In this document: piece by piece, positions 40,441-50,103 of the stretch
Layout of the letters: each line of letters begins with the position of its first letter
Position numbering within the stretch: the first letter of the stretch is position 1
Source of the DNA: Rhodococcus sp. P1Y
Lineage (GTDB): Bacteria; Actinomycetota; Actinomycetes; Mycobacteriales; Mycobacteriaceae
Reading direction: 5' to 3'
Length of the DNA: 64,000 bases
NCBI RefSeq assembly: GCF_003641205.1
Contig: NZ_CP032762.1
Coordinates: forward strand, 3,658,001-3,722,000
The notes under the pieces: generated by a model
What the model saw: the letters and a program-made list of their open reading frames with translations, nothing else
Databases searched by the model: none
Told to the model about the DNA's origin: nothing
Program-made: the position numbers and the translations under genes

Positions 40441-41174
40441 AGGTCCTTCTTCTCGGTGGTACCTCGGAAGCGCGTGAGCTCGCCGCCGTACTCGATGGCG
40501 AAGCAGGTATGGATGTCGTGACGTCCTTGGCGGGCAGGGTCCGCGAACCCGTGCTACCGCTCGGTTCCACCAGGACTGGAGGATTCGGTGGTCCGGAAGG
40601 CCTGTCCGCGTGGCTCGACAGCCAATCCGTCGACGTACTGGTCGACGCGACTCACCCCTTCGCGACCGTCATCTCGAAGAACGCTCGCTCTGCCGCTTGC
40701 GCTGCCCGTATCCCGTTGATTCAGCTCGTGCGGCCCCCGTGGCGCCGCGGTGTCGGCGATCGATGGACCGAAGTTTCCTCTCTCCACCGAGCAGCAGAAG
40801 TGGTCGAATCCACCGCGCGCCGAGCGTTTCTGACCATCGGCCGCCAGGGCGTGAACGCGTTCGCGGAGTGCTCGACGACATGGTTCCTCGTACGCAGTAT
40901 CGATCCCCCGTCTGTGTCCATGCCTCCCAGACACCGGCTCGTCCTGGCACGCGGGCCTTTCGACGTACAGCACGAGATCTCGCTGATGACCGAACACGGG
41001 ATCGAGTGCCTGGTCACCAAGAACAGCGGAGGTCTCATGACCGAGGCCAAACTCATTGCAGCGCGGTCTCTTCGGATTCCTGTCGTAATGGTAGAGCGAC
41101 CCTCGACTCCGGTCGCCGACGTCGTCGTGAACACCGCCGAGGACGCGACCGCGTGGCTACGTGCTCACCTGTGA
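40437..41174 (+). CDS. cobK: Precorrin-6A reductase
   Basis: A 245-residue NADPH-dependent reductase of the corrin macrocycle. Seen: VLLLGGTSEARELA at the start, DATHPFA near residue 65, and the C-terminal VTKNSGG ... VVMVERP block. GTG 40437 overlaps the cobL stop. It converges with cobIJ with one base between the stop codons. Confidence 0.95.
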   Translation: MKVLLLGGTSEARELAAVLDGEAGMDVVTSLAGRVREPVLPLGSTRTGGFGGPEGLSAWLDSQSVDVLVDATHPFATVISKNARSAACAARIPLIQLVRPPWRRGVGDRWTEVSSLHRAAEVVESTARRAFLTIGRQGVNAFAECSTTWFLVRSIDPPSVSMPPRHRLVLARGPFDVQHEISLMTEHGIECLVTKNSGGLMTEAKLIAARSLRIPVVMVERPSTPVADVVVNTAEDATAWLRAHL

Positions 41175-41175
41175 G

Positions 41176-42663
41176 TCAGGGGTATCTACGCGAGGTGTAC
41201 ACCCGGTCGCCACTTCCGGTCCGGACGATCTCGGTCTGCGACGAACCGATGATGAGTAGGCATCGCATGTCGATCTCCTCGGGATCGAGGGCCGCCAGGC
41301 GAACTGTACGGACGGACTCCTCATCACTGCCGACTGCACGCCCGATGACGACCGGTGTATCCGGTCCGCGGTGTTCGAGCACGATGTCGCGCATGGCGGC
41401 CACCTGCCACGTGCGCGACTTCGACGCCGGGTTGTACACGGCGATTGCCATATCCGCTGCTGCGACCGCGGACAGCCGAGTGGCTACCACGTCCCACGGC
41501 TTGAGCCGATCGGACAGGGAGATCACGGCGTAATCGTGGCCGAGAGGAGCTCCCACCCTGCTTGCGACAGCATTGGCAGCCGTCATGCCGGGTACGACAC
41601 GCACCGGAACACCGCACCATTCGGGCTCCGCGGCAACTTCGATCACCGCAGCCGCCATAGCGAAGACTCCGGGGTCGCCGGAGGACACCACTACGACTCG
41701 CTTGCCTCTCTTCGCAAGGTCGAGTGCGAACGCGGCTCGCTCGGATTCGACCTTGTTGTCGCTCGCGTGTCGAATCTGGCCGGGCTGCAGCCTTACTCGA
41801 TCGAGATAGGTCACGTAGCCGACCAGGTCGGTCGCAGAAGCGAGTTCGACGCGGACCTCGTCCGTCGTCCATTCGTCGGCGCCGGGGCCGAGACCCACCA
41901 CGACGACCTCACCGGTGCATGCGTTCGCGGCACGGTTGTTCGATGGGCTCGGTACCACTGCGATCGAGAAATACGGGACAGTCGAGTTCTCGACGTCTGC
42001 GACGTCGAGAACTCGCTGCCGTTCCGTGCTCGCGCGCTCGATGTACTTCGCCTCATCGAGGCGGCCCGAAAGCTTCAGTGCAGCGACCACATTCGGAAAT
42101 GTCCGACCGAGCTTCATGATCGCGGCGGCATCGGTGCCGCGCAGCCGCCTTGCGAGTTCGTCGACGGGCAACGTTCCCGGCAGCACCGTGAAGACTTCGT
42201 CCCGTTCGACGAGCGGGGTCGCAAGCGCCGCCGACGCCGCACTGACCGAGGTCACACCCGGCACGACCTCGACGTCGAAACGATCCACCAGCCGCTTGTG
42301 CATGTGCATGTACGAGCTGTAGAACAGCGGGTCGCCTTCTGCGAGAAGGACTACCGATCGTCCTGCTTGTAGGTGGCCTGCCAGGCGAGTCGCCGACTGT
42401 TCGTAGAATTCGTCGATTGCACCCTGATAGCCGCCGGGATGGTCGGTGCCTTCGGTCGTGACCGGATACACGAGGTGTTCTTCGAGTTGACCGTCGCGCA
42501 TATAGTGCGAGGCGATCGCTCGGGAGATGCTTCGCCCGTGTTGCGCGCTATGGAACGCGACGACGTCGGCCTCGCCGATGACGCGAGCGGCTTTGACTGT
42601 GACGAGTTCCGGATCGCCGGGGCCGATGCCGACACCCCAGAGCTTTCCTGGTGCGATGCTCAT
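41176..42663 (-). CDS. cobIJ: Bifunctional precorrin-2 C20- / precorrin-3B C17-methyltransferase
   Basis: A 495-residue fusion of two SAM-dependent tetrapyrrole methylases. The CobI half has [15 protein letters not shown] at the start and [12 protein letters not shown]. The CobJ half starts near residue 243 with [13 protein letters not shown] and has [13 protein letters not shown]. tuberculosis cobI has the same fusion. ATG 42663 overlaps the cobH stop (ATGA). It is the last gene of the minus-strand cob operon. Confidence 0.95.
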   Translation of the reverse strand: MSIAPGKLWGVGIGPGDPELVTVKAARVIGEADVVAFHSAQHGRSISRAIASHYMRDGQLEEHLVYPVTTEGTDHPGGYQGAIDEFYEQSATRLAGHLQAGRSVVLLAEGDPLFYSSYMHMHKRLVDRFDVEVVPGVTSVSAASAALATPLVERDEVFTVLPGTLPVDELARRLRGTDAAAIMKLGRTFPNVVAALKLSGRLDEAKYIERASTERQRVLDVADVENSTVPYFSIAVVPSPSNNRAANACTGEVVVVGLGPGADEWTTDEVRVELASATDLVGYVTYLDRVRLQPGQIRHASDNKVESERAAFALDLAKRGKRVVVVSSGDPGVFAMAAAVIEVAAEPEWCGVPVRVVPGMTAANAVASRVGAPLGHDYAVISLSDRLKPWDVVATRLSAVAAADMAIAVYNPASKSRTWQVAAMRDIVLEHRGPDTPVVIGRAVGSDEESVRTVRLAALDPEEIDMRCLLIIGSSQTEIVRTGSGDRVYTSRRYP

Positions 42664-43295
42664 TCTTGTTCGCTCGCAATTGCATTGACCGCGGCCGCGG
42701 TGATTGCACTTCCTCCGCGGCGGCCACGGACAACGAGGTACTCGAGGTCGAGACCGGACGCGATCAGATCCTCCTTGGATTCCGCGGCGCCGATGAAGCC
42801 GACGGGTCCGCCGACGATCGCTGCGGGTTTCGGCGCACCCGAGGCGATCAATTCGAGCAGATGGAACAGAGCAGTCGGGGCGTTGCCGATCGCGACGACG
42901 GCGCCACCAAGACGATCGCCCCACAATTCGAGCGCGGCCGCGGTACGCGTCGTACCGAGTTTCTCGGCGAGTGCACGTACCGACGGATCCGACAGCGTGC
43001 AGATCACGTCGTTGTCGGCGGGAAGGCGTGCGCGAGTGACACCCGCTGCGACCATGTTGGCGTCGCACAGAATAGGCGCGCCGTCGCGGAGAGCAGCACG
43101 TGCAGCTCGAACGACGTTGGGGGTGGCCGCGACAACGTCGGTCAGATCGACTTCTCCGCTCGCGTGAATCATCCGCACGACTACCTGTGCAATGTCCGCC
43201 GAGAACGCCGACAGATCCGCCTCTGCCCTGATCGTGGCGAAGGATTGGCGGTAGATCTCCGCACCGTCGCGGATGTAGTCGTGCATGACCATCAC
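42660..43295 (-). CDS. cobH: Precorrin-8X methylmutase
   Basis: A 211-residue enzyme that migrates a methyl group from C11 to C12 to give hydrogenobyrinate. Seen: [15 protein letters not shown] with the conserved acidic region, the catalytic His in [12 protein letters not shown], and [15 protein letters not shown]. Starts at 43295 or 43286 (closely spaced ATGs) are both possible. The stop overlaps cobIJ. Confidence 0.95.
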   Translation of the reverse strand: MMVMHDYIRDGAEIYRQSFATIRAEADLSAFSADIAQVVVRMIHASGEVDLTDVVAATPNVVRAARAALRDGAPILCDANMVAAGVTRARLPADNDVICTLSDPSVRALAEKLGTTRTAAALELWGDRLGGAVVAIGNAPTALFHLLELIASGAPKPAAIVGGPVGFIGAAESKEDLIASGLDLEYLVVRGRRGGSAITAAAVNAIASEQE

Positions 43296-43317
43296 GATAG
43301 GTCAGGTCCTTCAGGCG

Positions 43318-44454
43318 TCAGAACACCCGGTAGCCGGTCGGTCCGGCAACGACATCGACTACGTCACCCTTCGGCCTGCCGCAGCGGCGATCGCAGCCGG
43401 CCCAGTGTTGTCTCACTCCACGTTCGATGGTCCCCTCGGCGATCGCGTCGGTGAGGTCGGTCCGCACGTCTGCATGCGACTTGTCGCACCCGGGGGATCC
43501 GATGCAGGCACTGGCATCGATCCAGGGGGAGTTTTCGTCGAAGATCATTCCCATCGGAGCGAGAACTCGGACAACCTCCTCGGCCATGCCTTCCTCGAGG
43601 TCGCATACGACGATGCTGCGCCACGGGGTGATCACGAGAGGTCGGTCGATCGCCGCCACGAACTCTGCGAGCCGAGCATCGAGTGTGCCGAGCGCGAGGG
43701 CACCGCCGAGTGAGACTCGGCCGTCGACCTGTGTGAGCCACCCGATCGGCGGCACGCCCTCGACGGCGACCGGGAGGTGGGCCGCCTCGGAGGGGGAGAG
43801 TCCCATCATCTCGAGGACACGCGCTGGGCCGTCGTCGAGTTCGCTCAACCGCCATTCGCCGGCGCGAAGTCGGACGAATGCCGTCGCCGACTCGAGCAAC
43901 CGATCTACCACCTCGCTTTCGTCCAGCCGAACGCCCGTATCCCCTCCGGCTAGTACCAACGCATAGTTCGAAGGCCCCACGGCCTGGACTCCGAAGTCAG
44001 GACTCGCCACGATGACGTCGCCGCGACCGTCGTCGAGGGCGAACAATGTACGTCCGGGAAGGTCGGCCAATTCAGCGGTGGCTCGCACGGCCTCGTCCAG
44101 TTCTGGCACGAGGTCCCTGACGTCGGAGACTCCACCGACGCGTCCACTGAGCGGTGACGCAAGAATGTTGCGCACTCGCTCATGAGTCGACGACGGAAGC
44201 AGACCCGCGCCGGCGAGGCGTCGGGCAAGCTCGTCGGGGTCGGACACCGACCGAAATTGGATATTTCCGCGGGAGGTCAGCTCCATGGATCCGTTGCCGA
44301 GATCCCTCGCGGCACCGGCCAGCGCATGCATTTGCGCAGGCGTGCAGCGACCACCGGGCAGACGGGTCCTCGCCAACGCGCCGTCCGCAGCCTGATGCGT
44401 CGACAGCGCGCCCGGACACCGGTCGGGTACAGCTCGGGGATCGGTCGAACTCAC
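43318..44454 (-). CDS. cobG: Precorrin-3B synthase (oxygen-dependent)
   Basis: A 378-residue siroheme/[4Fe-4S] sulfite-reductase-like protein. The Cys ligands are in SACIGSPGC and AGCDRRCGRPKGD near the C-terminus, and the N-terminal SRGNIQFR block is typical. It uses O2 to hydroxylate precorrin-3A and thereby marks the pathway as the aerobic one. GTG 44454 is chosen by family length. It lies ten bases after the AlaRS-like gene, in the same transcript. Confidence 0.93.
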   Translation of the reverse strand: MSSTDPRAVPDRCPGALSTHQAADGALARTRLPGGRCTPAQMHALAGAARDLGNGSMELTSRGNIQFRSVSDPDELARRLAGAGLLPSSTHERVRNILASPLSGRVGGVSDVRDLVPELDEAVRATAELADLPGRTLFALDDGRGDVIVASPDFGVQAVGPSNYALVLAGGDTGVRLDESEVVDRLLESATAFVRLRAGEWRLSELDDGPARVLEMMGLSPSEAAHLPVAVEGVPPIGWLTQVDGRVSLGGALALGTLDARLAEFVAAIDRPLVITPWRSIVVCDLEEGMAEEVVRVLAPMGMIFDENSPWIDASACIGSPGCDKSHADVRTDLTDAIAEGTIERGVRQHWAGCDRRCGRPKGDVVDVVAGPTGYRVF

Positions 44455-44464
44455 AGCCCTAAGG

Positions 44465-45862
44465 CTACAAGTGCATCTTGTTCGCAGCGCGCGAGCGTTC
44501 ACGCTGTGCTCGCATCCTGGCGTCGAACTCGGTCCTCCATTGCTCACTGACCGAGATCGAGTTGGCGTGAGCCTCCTCGACACTGAGCTCCACAGGAAAC
44601 CCGTAGGTGTCGTACAGCACGAACAGTTCGTCTCCGGACACAACCTGGTCGGACATTCGGATGAGTTCACGCAGCCCCCGACGTAAGGTCTGCCGAAAGG
44701 CCTTTTCCTCTTTCACCAGTGCCGCAACGACGTCGTCCAACCGTTCCGTCACCTCGGGGTAGGCGTCCGAGTAGAGGTGCGCGATCGTCGGCACGATCTT
44801 CTGCAGGAAGTTCTCTTGCACACCGAGGTCGAACGCAAACCTGATCGCACGACGCACCAAGCGGCGCATCACGTAGCCCTGTTCCTTGTTGCTCGGACGT
44901 ACCCCGTCGACGGCGAGAAATACGGCTCCGCGAAGGTGATCGACCACGACTCTCATCGACCGTGTGTGGGTGTCGTAGGACTTGCCGGTGAGGGTTTGAA
45001 CCTGCTCCACAATCGGCCAGAGCAGACTGCTGCGGAACACGTCGGGACTGTCGATCGCGGCGGCAGCGATCCGTTCGAGGCCGCCGCCGTAGTCGACGTT
45101 TCGACGCGGCAGCGGGCCGAATCCGTCGTCGGTCCGAACGTATTGCATGAATACCGAGTTGCCGAGTTCGATGTATCGCCCGCAATCACAGTTCTGATGA
45201 CACTGCTCGCCGTACGCAGGGTCGTGGGAAATGTCGGGATAGAGGTAGAAGACTTCGGAATCGGGACCACCCGGCTCACCGACAGGCATCGCCTCGGCGG
45301 CGCCCGCCCTGCACCACCAGTTCTTGCCGCCGTAGAACGCGATGCGTGCGCCGCCGTTGCCTACGTGGCCCCCGTGCTCTTCGGTGCCGAGATCGACGCG
45401 AGCGTTGTCGATTCCCGCCCGGGCGAACAGGTCGGCCCAAATGTCAGCGCTCTCGGTGTCCTTGGGTATGTGGTTCGTCTCGTCACCGGAGAAGCAGGAC
45501 ACGTAGATGCGGGAAGGGTCGAGATGGACGACTTCGGTGAGGAATTCCCAGAACCACGGAATTTGCTCGGACTTGAAATAGTCGCCGAGACTCCAGTTAC
45601 CGAGCATCTCGAAGAACGTCGTATGGCGGTTGTCGCCCACTTCCTCGATGTCCTGAACTCGGACGCACGGCTGACTGTCGGTCAGCCGCGTTCCTGCGGG
45701 GTGCTCGGTGCCGAGCAGATAGGGGAGAAGCTGCTGCATCCCACTGCCGTTGAACAGCGTGGTCGGGTCGTCTCGAGGAACGAGGTCGGCTCGATCGATG
45801 AGGTGGTGACCTCGTGCCGCGTAGAACTGCAGATAGGCGCTACGAATGTCCCTGGCATCCAT
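44465..45862 (-). CDS. Free-standing alanyl-tRNA synthetase catalytic core (AlaRS-like)
   Basis: A 465-residue protein matching the N-terminal catalytic and tRNA-recognition domains of AlaRS and ending just where the editing domain would start. Seen: class II hallmarks TTFFEMLGNWSLGDYF (about 81), VFMQY, motif 3 GGGLERIAAA (about 262), MRRLVRRAIRFAFDLGV, and LYDTYGFPVELS before the terminal RERSRAA. The usual GPCGPCSEI loop reads GEPGGPDSEV, and an extra Cys-rich patch CHQNCDC precedes RYIEL. No editing HxxxH site or C-Ala domain. It heads the cobG-cobH-cobIJ operon with its own leaderless promoter. It could be a tRNA-alanylating paralogue, a resistance variant or an amide-forming enzyme; role unknown. 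Confidence 0.9.
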   Translation of the reverse strand: MDARDIRSAYLQFYAARGHHLIDRADLVPRDDPTTLFNGSGMQQLLPYLLGTEHPAGTRLTDSQPCVRVQDIEEVGDNRHTTFFEMLGNWSLGDYFKSEQIPWFWEFLTEVVHLDPSRIYVSCFSGDETNHIPKDTESADIWADLFARAGIDNARVDLGTEEHGGHVGNGGARIAFYGGKNWWCRAGAAEAMPVGEPGGPDSEVFYLYPDISHDPAYGEQCHQNCDCGRYIELGNSVFMQYVRTDDGFGPLPRRNVDYGGGLERIAAAAIDSPDVFRSSLLWPIVEQVQTLTGKSYDTHTRSMRVVVDHLRGAVFLAVDGVRPSNKEQGYVMRRLVRRAIRFAFDLGVQENFLQKIVPTIAHLYSDAYPEVTERLDDVVAALVKEEKAFRQTLRRGLRELIRMSDQVVSGDELFVLYDTYGFPVELSVEEAHANSISVSEQWRTEFDARMRAQRERSRAANKMHL

Positions 45863-45868
45863 TCATCG

Positions 45869-45874
45869 ATGTTA
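45869..45874 (-). promoter_or_regulatory. -10 box of the leaderless AlaRS-like/cob operon promoter
   Basis: Minus-strand TAACAT ends six bases before the ATG at 45862. A leaderless start would leave no room for a riboswitch on this transcript. Confidence 0.45.
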
Positions 45875-45879
45875 CGTGC

Positions 45880-46012
45880 ACCCGGTAGCATTCCGCGGAA
45901 GAAGGCTTCGGCCGAGAGGAAGCCGGTGCAATTCCGGCGCGGTCGCGCCACTGTCACAGCCAGACCCTCTCGGCCACCACGTACGGCTACACACGGGGCG
46001 CGAAATCCCCGT
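45880..46012 (+). ncRNA. Cobalamin riboswitch controlling cobN
   Basis: The conserved core is GAAGCCGGTGCAATTCCGGC (45919-45938) followed by GCGGTCGCGCCACTGT (45939-45954) and the AGCCAGAC segment (45958 onward). A 6-bp hairpin ACGGGG/CCCCGT (45993-45998, 46007-46012) ends directly at the AAGGAGGG ribosome binding site of cobN. This suggests translational control: cobalamin binding hides the site. The core is a good match; the exact ends are estimated. Confidence 0.85.
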
Positions 46013-46028
46013 AAGGAGGGCGTTACCC

Positions 46029-49000
46029 GTGATCCTGCTGCTGTCCACGTCGGACACCGATCTTCTGAGCGCACGTGCCAGCGGCGCGGACTACCGCTGG
46101 GGGAACCCGTCACGCCTACTGGCCGACGACGTACCTGGGCTCGCCGACGGAGCCGACGTGATCGTTCTCCGAATCCTGGGATCCAAGAGGTCCTGGGAAG
46201 CAGGAGTCGATGCCGTTCTGGCCACCGGACTGCCCGTCGTGGTCCTGGGGGGCGAGCAAGCCCCGGACGCAGAGCTCATGGAGTTGTCGACGGTGCCGGG
46301 CAATGTCGCGGCACAGGCCCATAACTATTTGGCCGAGGGTGGGGCCGGCAACCTCGCGCAACTGTTCGCTTTCCTGTCCGACACGCTTCTGCTGACGGGC
46401 CATGGATTTCTCGCACCCGCTCACCTTCCCACCTGGGGAGTCCTCGAACGACAGTCAGACCTCGAACGGCAGTCAGGGGCGCCTGCATCCGGGCCTGTCG
46501 TGGCGATTCTGTACTACCGGGCTCAACATCTTGCGGGAAACACTGCGTACATCGATGCACTTTCCGCGGCTGTGGAGGCCAAAGGCGGTCGCGCCTTGCC
46601 GATCTACTGCGCGTCCCTGCGCACGGCAGAGCGCGGACTCCTCGACACGTTGAAGTCCGCCGACGCATTGATCGTCACAGTGCTTGCGGCAGGGGGCACG
46701 AAGCCCGCAGGCGCATCGGCCGGCGGCGACGACGAGGCGTGGGACGTAGCCGAACTCGCTGCCCTCGACGTGCCAATTCTGCAAGGCCTCTGTCTGACGA
46801 GCAGTCGAGCAACGTGGGATGACAACGACGACGGTCTGTCCCCGCTCGATGTCGCCACGCAGGTTGCCGTACCCGAGTTCGACGGCCGCCTCATCACGGT
46901 GCCGTTCTCGTTCAAGGAAATCGACGGCGACGGGTTGACGACCTACGTCCCGGACCACGAGCGCGCGGCGCGGGTCGCTGGAATTGCGCTGCGTCACGCC
47001 AAGCTTCGGCACATCCCGGCGTCGGAACGCCGCATCGCTCTGATGTTCTCGGCGTACCCGACCAAGCATGCCCGGATCGGCAATGCGGTCGGGCTGGACA
47101 CACCTGCCAGCGCTATCGCCCTGATGTCCGAAATGCGCCGCGCTGGTTACGATCTCGGACCGTTGGACGGCCCCGAAGCGATTCCAGGTCTCGCCGCCCG
47201 CGACGGTGATGCCCTGATCCATGCCTTGATCGCACGCGGCGGGCAGGACCCCGACTGGCTCACGGCGGAGCAACTCGAAGGCAATCCGCTGCGCATATCG
47301 GCCGCACGGTACAAGTCGTGGTTCTCCCAGTTGCCCGAGGAGCTCACCTCAGCGGTCGAAGAGCACTGGGGACCAGCGCCCGGCGATCTCTACGTCGATC
47401 GGTCGGCCGCCCCGGAGGGGGAGATAGTCATTGCCGCAATGCAATTCGGCAACGTCGTCATCATGGTTCAACCGCCGCGCGGCTTCGGTGAAAAGCCGGT
47501 CGCGATCTACCATGATCCGGACCTGCCACCGAGCCATCACTACCTCGCTGCGTACCGATGGATTCAGGCACCGGTCGCAGACGGCGGCTTCGGCGCCGAT
47601 GCGATGGTGCACCTCGGTAAACACGGCAATCTGGAGTGGTTGCCGGGCAAGACGCTCGGCATGTCGGCATCGTGCGGTACCGATGCTGCACTGGGGGATC
47701 TGCCGCTGATCTATCCGTTCCTGGTGAACGACCCGGGTGAAGGTACGCAGGCCAAGCGTCGCGCTCACGCAACGCTCGTGGATCACCTGATTCCGCCGAT
47801 GGCCCGCGCCGAGAGTTACGGCGACATCTCGCGGCTCGAGCAGCTCCTCGACGAACACGCCAACATCTCGGCTCTCGACCCGGCGAAGCTTCCGGCGATA
47901 CGACAGCAGATCTGGACGTTGATGACCGCGGCGCAAATGCATCACGACCTCGGTCTGGAGGAACGCCCTGACGAGGAAGTGTTCGACGACATGCTTCTGA
48001 ACGTCGACGGGTGGCTGTGCGAGATCAAGGACGTTCAGATCCGAGACGGCCTGCACATTCTCGGCTCGGAACCAGTCGGCGATGCCGAGGTCGAACTGGT
48101 ACTGGCCATGCTGCGTGCCCGACAGATGTGGGGTGGAGAGCAGACCGTTCCAGGACTGCGTGAGGCGCTCGGACTCAGCGAGGACGGCGACGAGGAACGC
48201 GTGCGAGTCGACGCGATCGAGGCCGTCGCGCACGGACTGGTCGCTGCGATGCAACACACACAGTGGGACCCGGCCGAGGCAGATCGAGTCGCAGGCGAAC
48301 ACGGATCGACCGTCGCGGATATTCTGCGATTTGCCGCCGTCGAGGTGGTTCCGCGTTTGCGAGGGACGTCCCGCGAGATCGATCAGGTTCTGCACGCACT
48401 CGACGGTGGGTTCATCGCAGCGGGACCGAGCGGGTCGCCGCTTCGCGGCCTCATCAACGTGCTCCCGACCGGTCGGAACTTCTACTCGGTAGACCCGAAG
48501 GCCGTTCCGTCGAAGTTGGCGTGGGAGACCGGACAGGCAATGGCGGAATCGCTTCTGGACCGCTACCGCAAGGATCATGGCGAGTGGCCGAAGTCGGTCG
48601 GCCTCTCGGTCTGGGGAACGTCGGCGATGCGAACGTCGGGTGACGACGTGGCCGAGGTATTTGCGCTGCTGGGAGTCTCTCCCGTGTGGGACGAGGCCTC
48701 ACGACGCGTCACGAAGCTCGCCGTCATCGATCTCGACGAACTTGGCAGGCCGCGTATCGACGTGACCGTGCGCATCAGCGGCTTCTTCCGCGATGCCTTC
48801 CCGCACGTGCTTGCACTGCTTGACGACGCGGTCCGCCTCGTCGCCGCGCTGGACGAGCCCGAGGACTTGAACTTCGTCCGTGCGCACGCTCAGGCGGACC
48901 TGGCCGAGCACGGTGACGAGCGACGCTCCACCACGCGAATCTTCGGGTCGAAGCCCGGCACATACGGCGCCGGCTTGCTGCAATTGATCGACAGCAAGAC

Positions 49001-49652
49001 CTGGCGCAGCGACGAGGACCTCGCGCAGGTGTACACGACATGGGGAGGCTTCGCGTACGGGCGGGGACTCGACGGAATTCCGGCTTCGGACGACATGCGC
49101 ACCGCGTACAAACGAATTGCCGTCGCAGCCAAGAACACCGACACCCGCGAGCACGACATCGCAGACTCCGACGACTACTTTCAGTACCACGGAGGCATGG
49201 TCGCCACCGTTCGTGCCCTCACCGGCAAGTCACCCGAGGCGTACATCGGCGACAGCACACGGCCTGAATCGGTTCGCACTCGTACGCTGTCCGAGGAGAC
49301 AGCCAGGGTGTTCCGTGCCCGCGTCGTGAATCCTCGGTGGCTGGAGGCAATGCGGCGGCACGGCTACAAGGGCGCATTCGAGATGGCAGCCACCGTCGAC
49401 TATCTCTTCGGTTACGACGCCACGACCGATGTGGTCGCGGACTGGATGTACGAAAAATTGGCCGAGACATACGTTCTCGACGAACAGAATCAGAAGTTCA
49501 TGCAGAAGTCCAACCCGTGGGCGCTGCACGGCATCGCCGAACGACTGCTGGAGGCGGCCGAGCGAAAGATGTGGGCCGAGCCCGACGCGCAGATTCTCGA
49601 TGGGCTTCGTCAGGTCTACCTCGAAACCGAGGGAGACTTGGAAGGGGAGTAG
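46029..49652 (+). CDS. cobN: Aerobic cobaltochelatase subunit CobN
   Basis: A 1207-residue large subunit that inserts cobalt into hydrogenobyrinic acid a,c-diamide with CobS and CobT. Seen: ILLLSTSDTDLLSARASG at the start, VLYYRAQHLAGNTAY-like block (AILYYRAQHLAG), FSAYPTKHARIGNAVGLDTP, HLGKHGNLEWLPGK, and IFGSKPGTYGAGLLQLID. GTG 46029 follows AAGGAGGG nine bases upstream. No cobS/cobT are in the window. Expression is under the cobalamin riboswitch. Confidence 0.97.
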   Translation: MILLLSTSDTDLLSARASGADYRWGNPSRLLADDVPGLADGADVIVLRILGSKRSWEAGVDAVLATGLPVVVLGGEQAPDAELMELSTVPGNVAAQAHNYLAEGGAGNLAQLFAFLSDTLLLTGHGFLAPAHLPTWGVLERQSDLERQSGAPASGPVVAILYYRAQHLAGNTAYIDALSAAVEAKGGRALPIYCASLRTAERGLLDTLKSADALIVTVLAAGGTKPAGASAGGDDEAWDVAELAALDVPILQGLCLTSSRATWDDNDDGLSPLDVATQVAVPEFDGRLITVPFSFKEIDGDGLTTYVPDHERAARVAGIALRHAKLRHIPASERRIALMFSAYPTKHARIGNAVGLDTPASAIALMSEMRRAGYDLGPLDGPEAIPGLAARDGDALIHALIARGGQDPDWLTAEQLEGNPLRISAARYKSWFSQLPEELTSAVEEHWGPAPGDLYVDRSAAPEGEIVIAAMQFGNVVIMVQPPRGFGEKPVAIYHDPDLPPSHHYLAAYRWIQAPVADGGFGADAMVHLGKHGNLEWLPGKTLGMSASCGTDAALGDLPLIYPFLVNDPGEGTQAKRRAHATLVDHLIPPMARAESYGDISRLEQLLDEHANISALDPAKLPAIRQQIWTLMTAAQMHHDLGLEERPDEEVFDDMLLNVDGWLCEIKDVQIRDGLHILGSEPVGDAEVELVLAMLRARQMWGGEQTVPGLREALGLSEDGDEERVRVDAIEAVAHGLVAAMQHTQWDPAEADRVAGEHGSTVADILRFAAVEVVPRLRGTSREIDQVLHALDGGFIAAGPSGSPLRGLINVLPTGRNFYSVDPKAVPSKLAWETGQAMAESLLDRYRKDHGEWPKSVGLSVWGTSAMRTSGDDVAEVFALLGVSPVWDEASRRVTKLAVIDLDELGRPRIDVTVRISGFFRDAFPHVLALLDDAVRLVAALDEPEDLNFVRAHAQADLAEHGDERRSTTRIFGSKPGTYGAGLLQLIDSKTWRSDEDLAQVYTTWGGFAYGRGLDGIPASDDMRTAYKRIAVAAKNTDTREHDIADSDDYFQYHGGMVATVRALTGKSPEAYIGDSTRPESVRTRTLSEETARVFRARVVNPRWLEAMRRHGYKGAFEMAATVDYLFGYDATTDVVADWMYEKLAETYVLDEQNQKFMQKSNPWALHGIAERLLEAAERKMWAEPDAQILDGLRQVYLETEGDLEGE

Positions 49653-49655
49653 CCG

Positions 49656-49661
49656 TACCCT
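49656..49661 (+). promoter_or_regulatory. -10 box of leaderless PPOX promoter
   Basis: TACCCT ends six bases before ATG 49668, immediately after the cobN stop. Confidence 0.4.
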
Positions 49662-49667
49662 TGGCCT

Positions 49668-50045
49668 ATGGCCACATTTCGGGAGATTGCCGACGGAAAG
49701 TACGTTTCGCTGACCACGTTCAAGAAGGACGGCACTCCCGTCGCGACGCCTCTGTGGGGTGCGCGCGACGGGGACACCCTGTTGGTCTGGACCACCACCG
49801 AGTCGTGGAAAGTCAAGCGCATCAGGCGAAACAGCGCAGTCACCGTCGCTCCCTGCACGGCCCGCGGCAAGGTCGAGGGCGATGCAGTGGATGCGGTTGC
49901 CACTATTTTGGACTCCGCAGGCACGGAGAAAGCACGGTCTGCGATCTCGTCGAAATACGGAATCCTGGGTTGGCTGACGGTGACGGGCAGTTCGCTGCGG
50001 CGCGGTAAGTCCGGGACGATCGGCATTTCGATCGTGCAAGCCTGA
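49668..50045 (+). CDS. PPOX-class F420-dependent enzyme
   Basis: A 125-residue split-barrel FDOR-B protein (ADGKYVSLTTFKKDGTPVATPLWG), corresponding to Rv2061c beside cobN. It probably binds F420 and acts as a reductase; the substrate is unknown. It starts 15 bases after cobN but has its own leaderless-type -10 box, so it may escape the riboswitch. Confidence 0.88.
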   Translation: MATFREIADGKYVSLTTFKKDGTPVATPLWGARDGDTLLVWTTTESWKVKRIRRNSAVTVAPCTARGKVEGDAVDAVATILDSAGTEKARSAISSKYGILGWLTVTGSSLRRGKSGTIGISIVQA

Positions 50046-50103
50046 CGTGGCGCGTGGGCGCGATACCTCACCGTAGTTCCGATTCGGCGCGCATACTTTC
50101 TCT

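Noticed and set aside
44465..45862. Housekeeping alanyl-tRNA synthetase alaS
   Set aside because: It lacks the editing and C-Ala domains of bacterial AlaRS (about 880 residues) and lies in a cob operon, so it is an additional paralogue.
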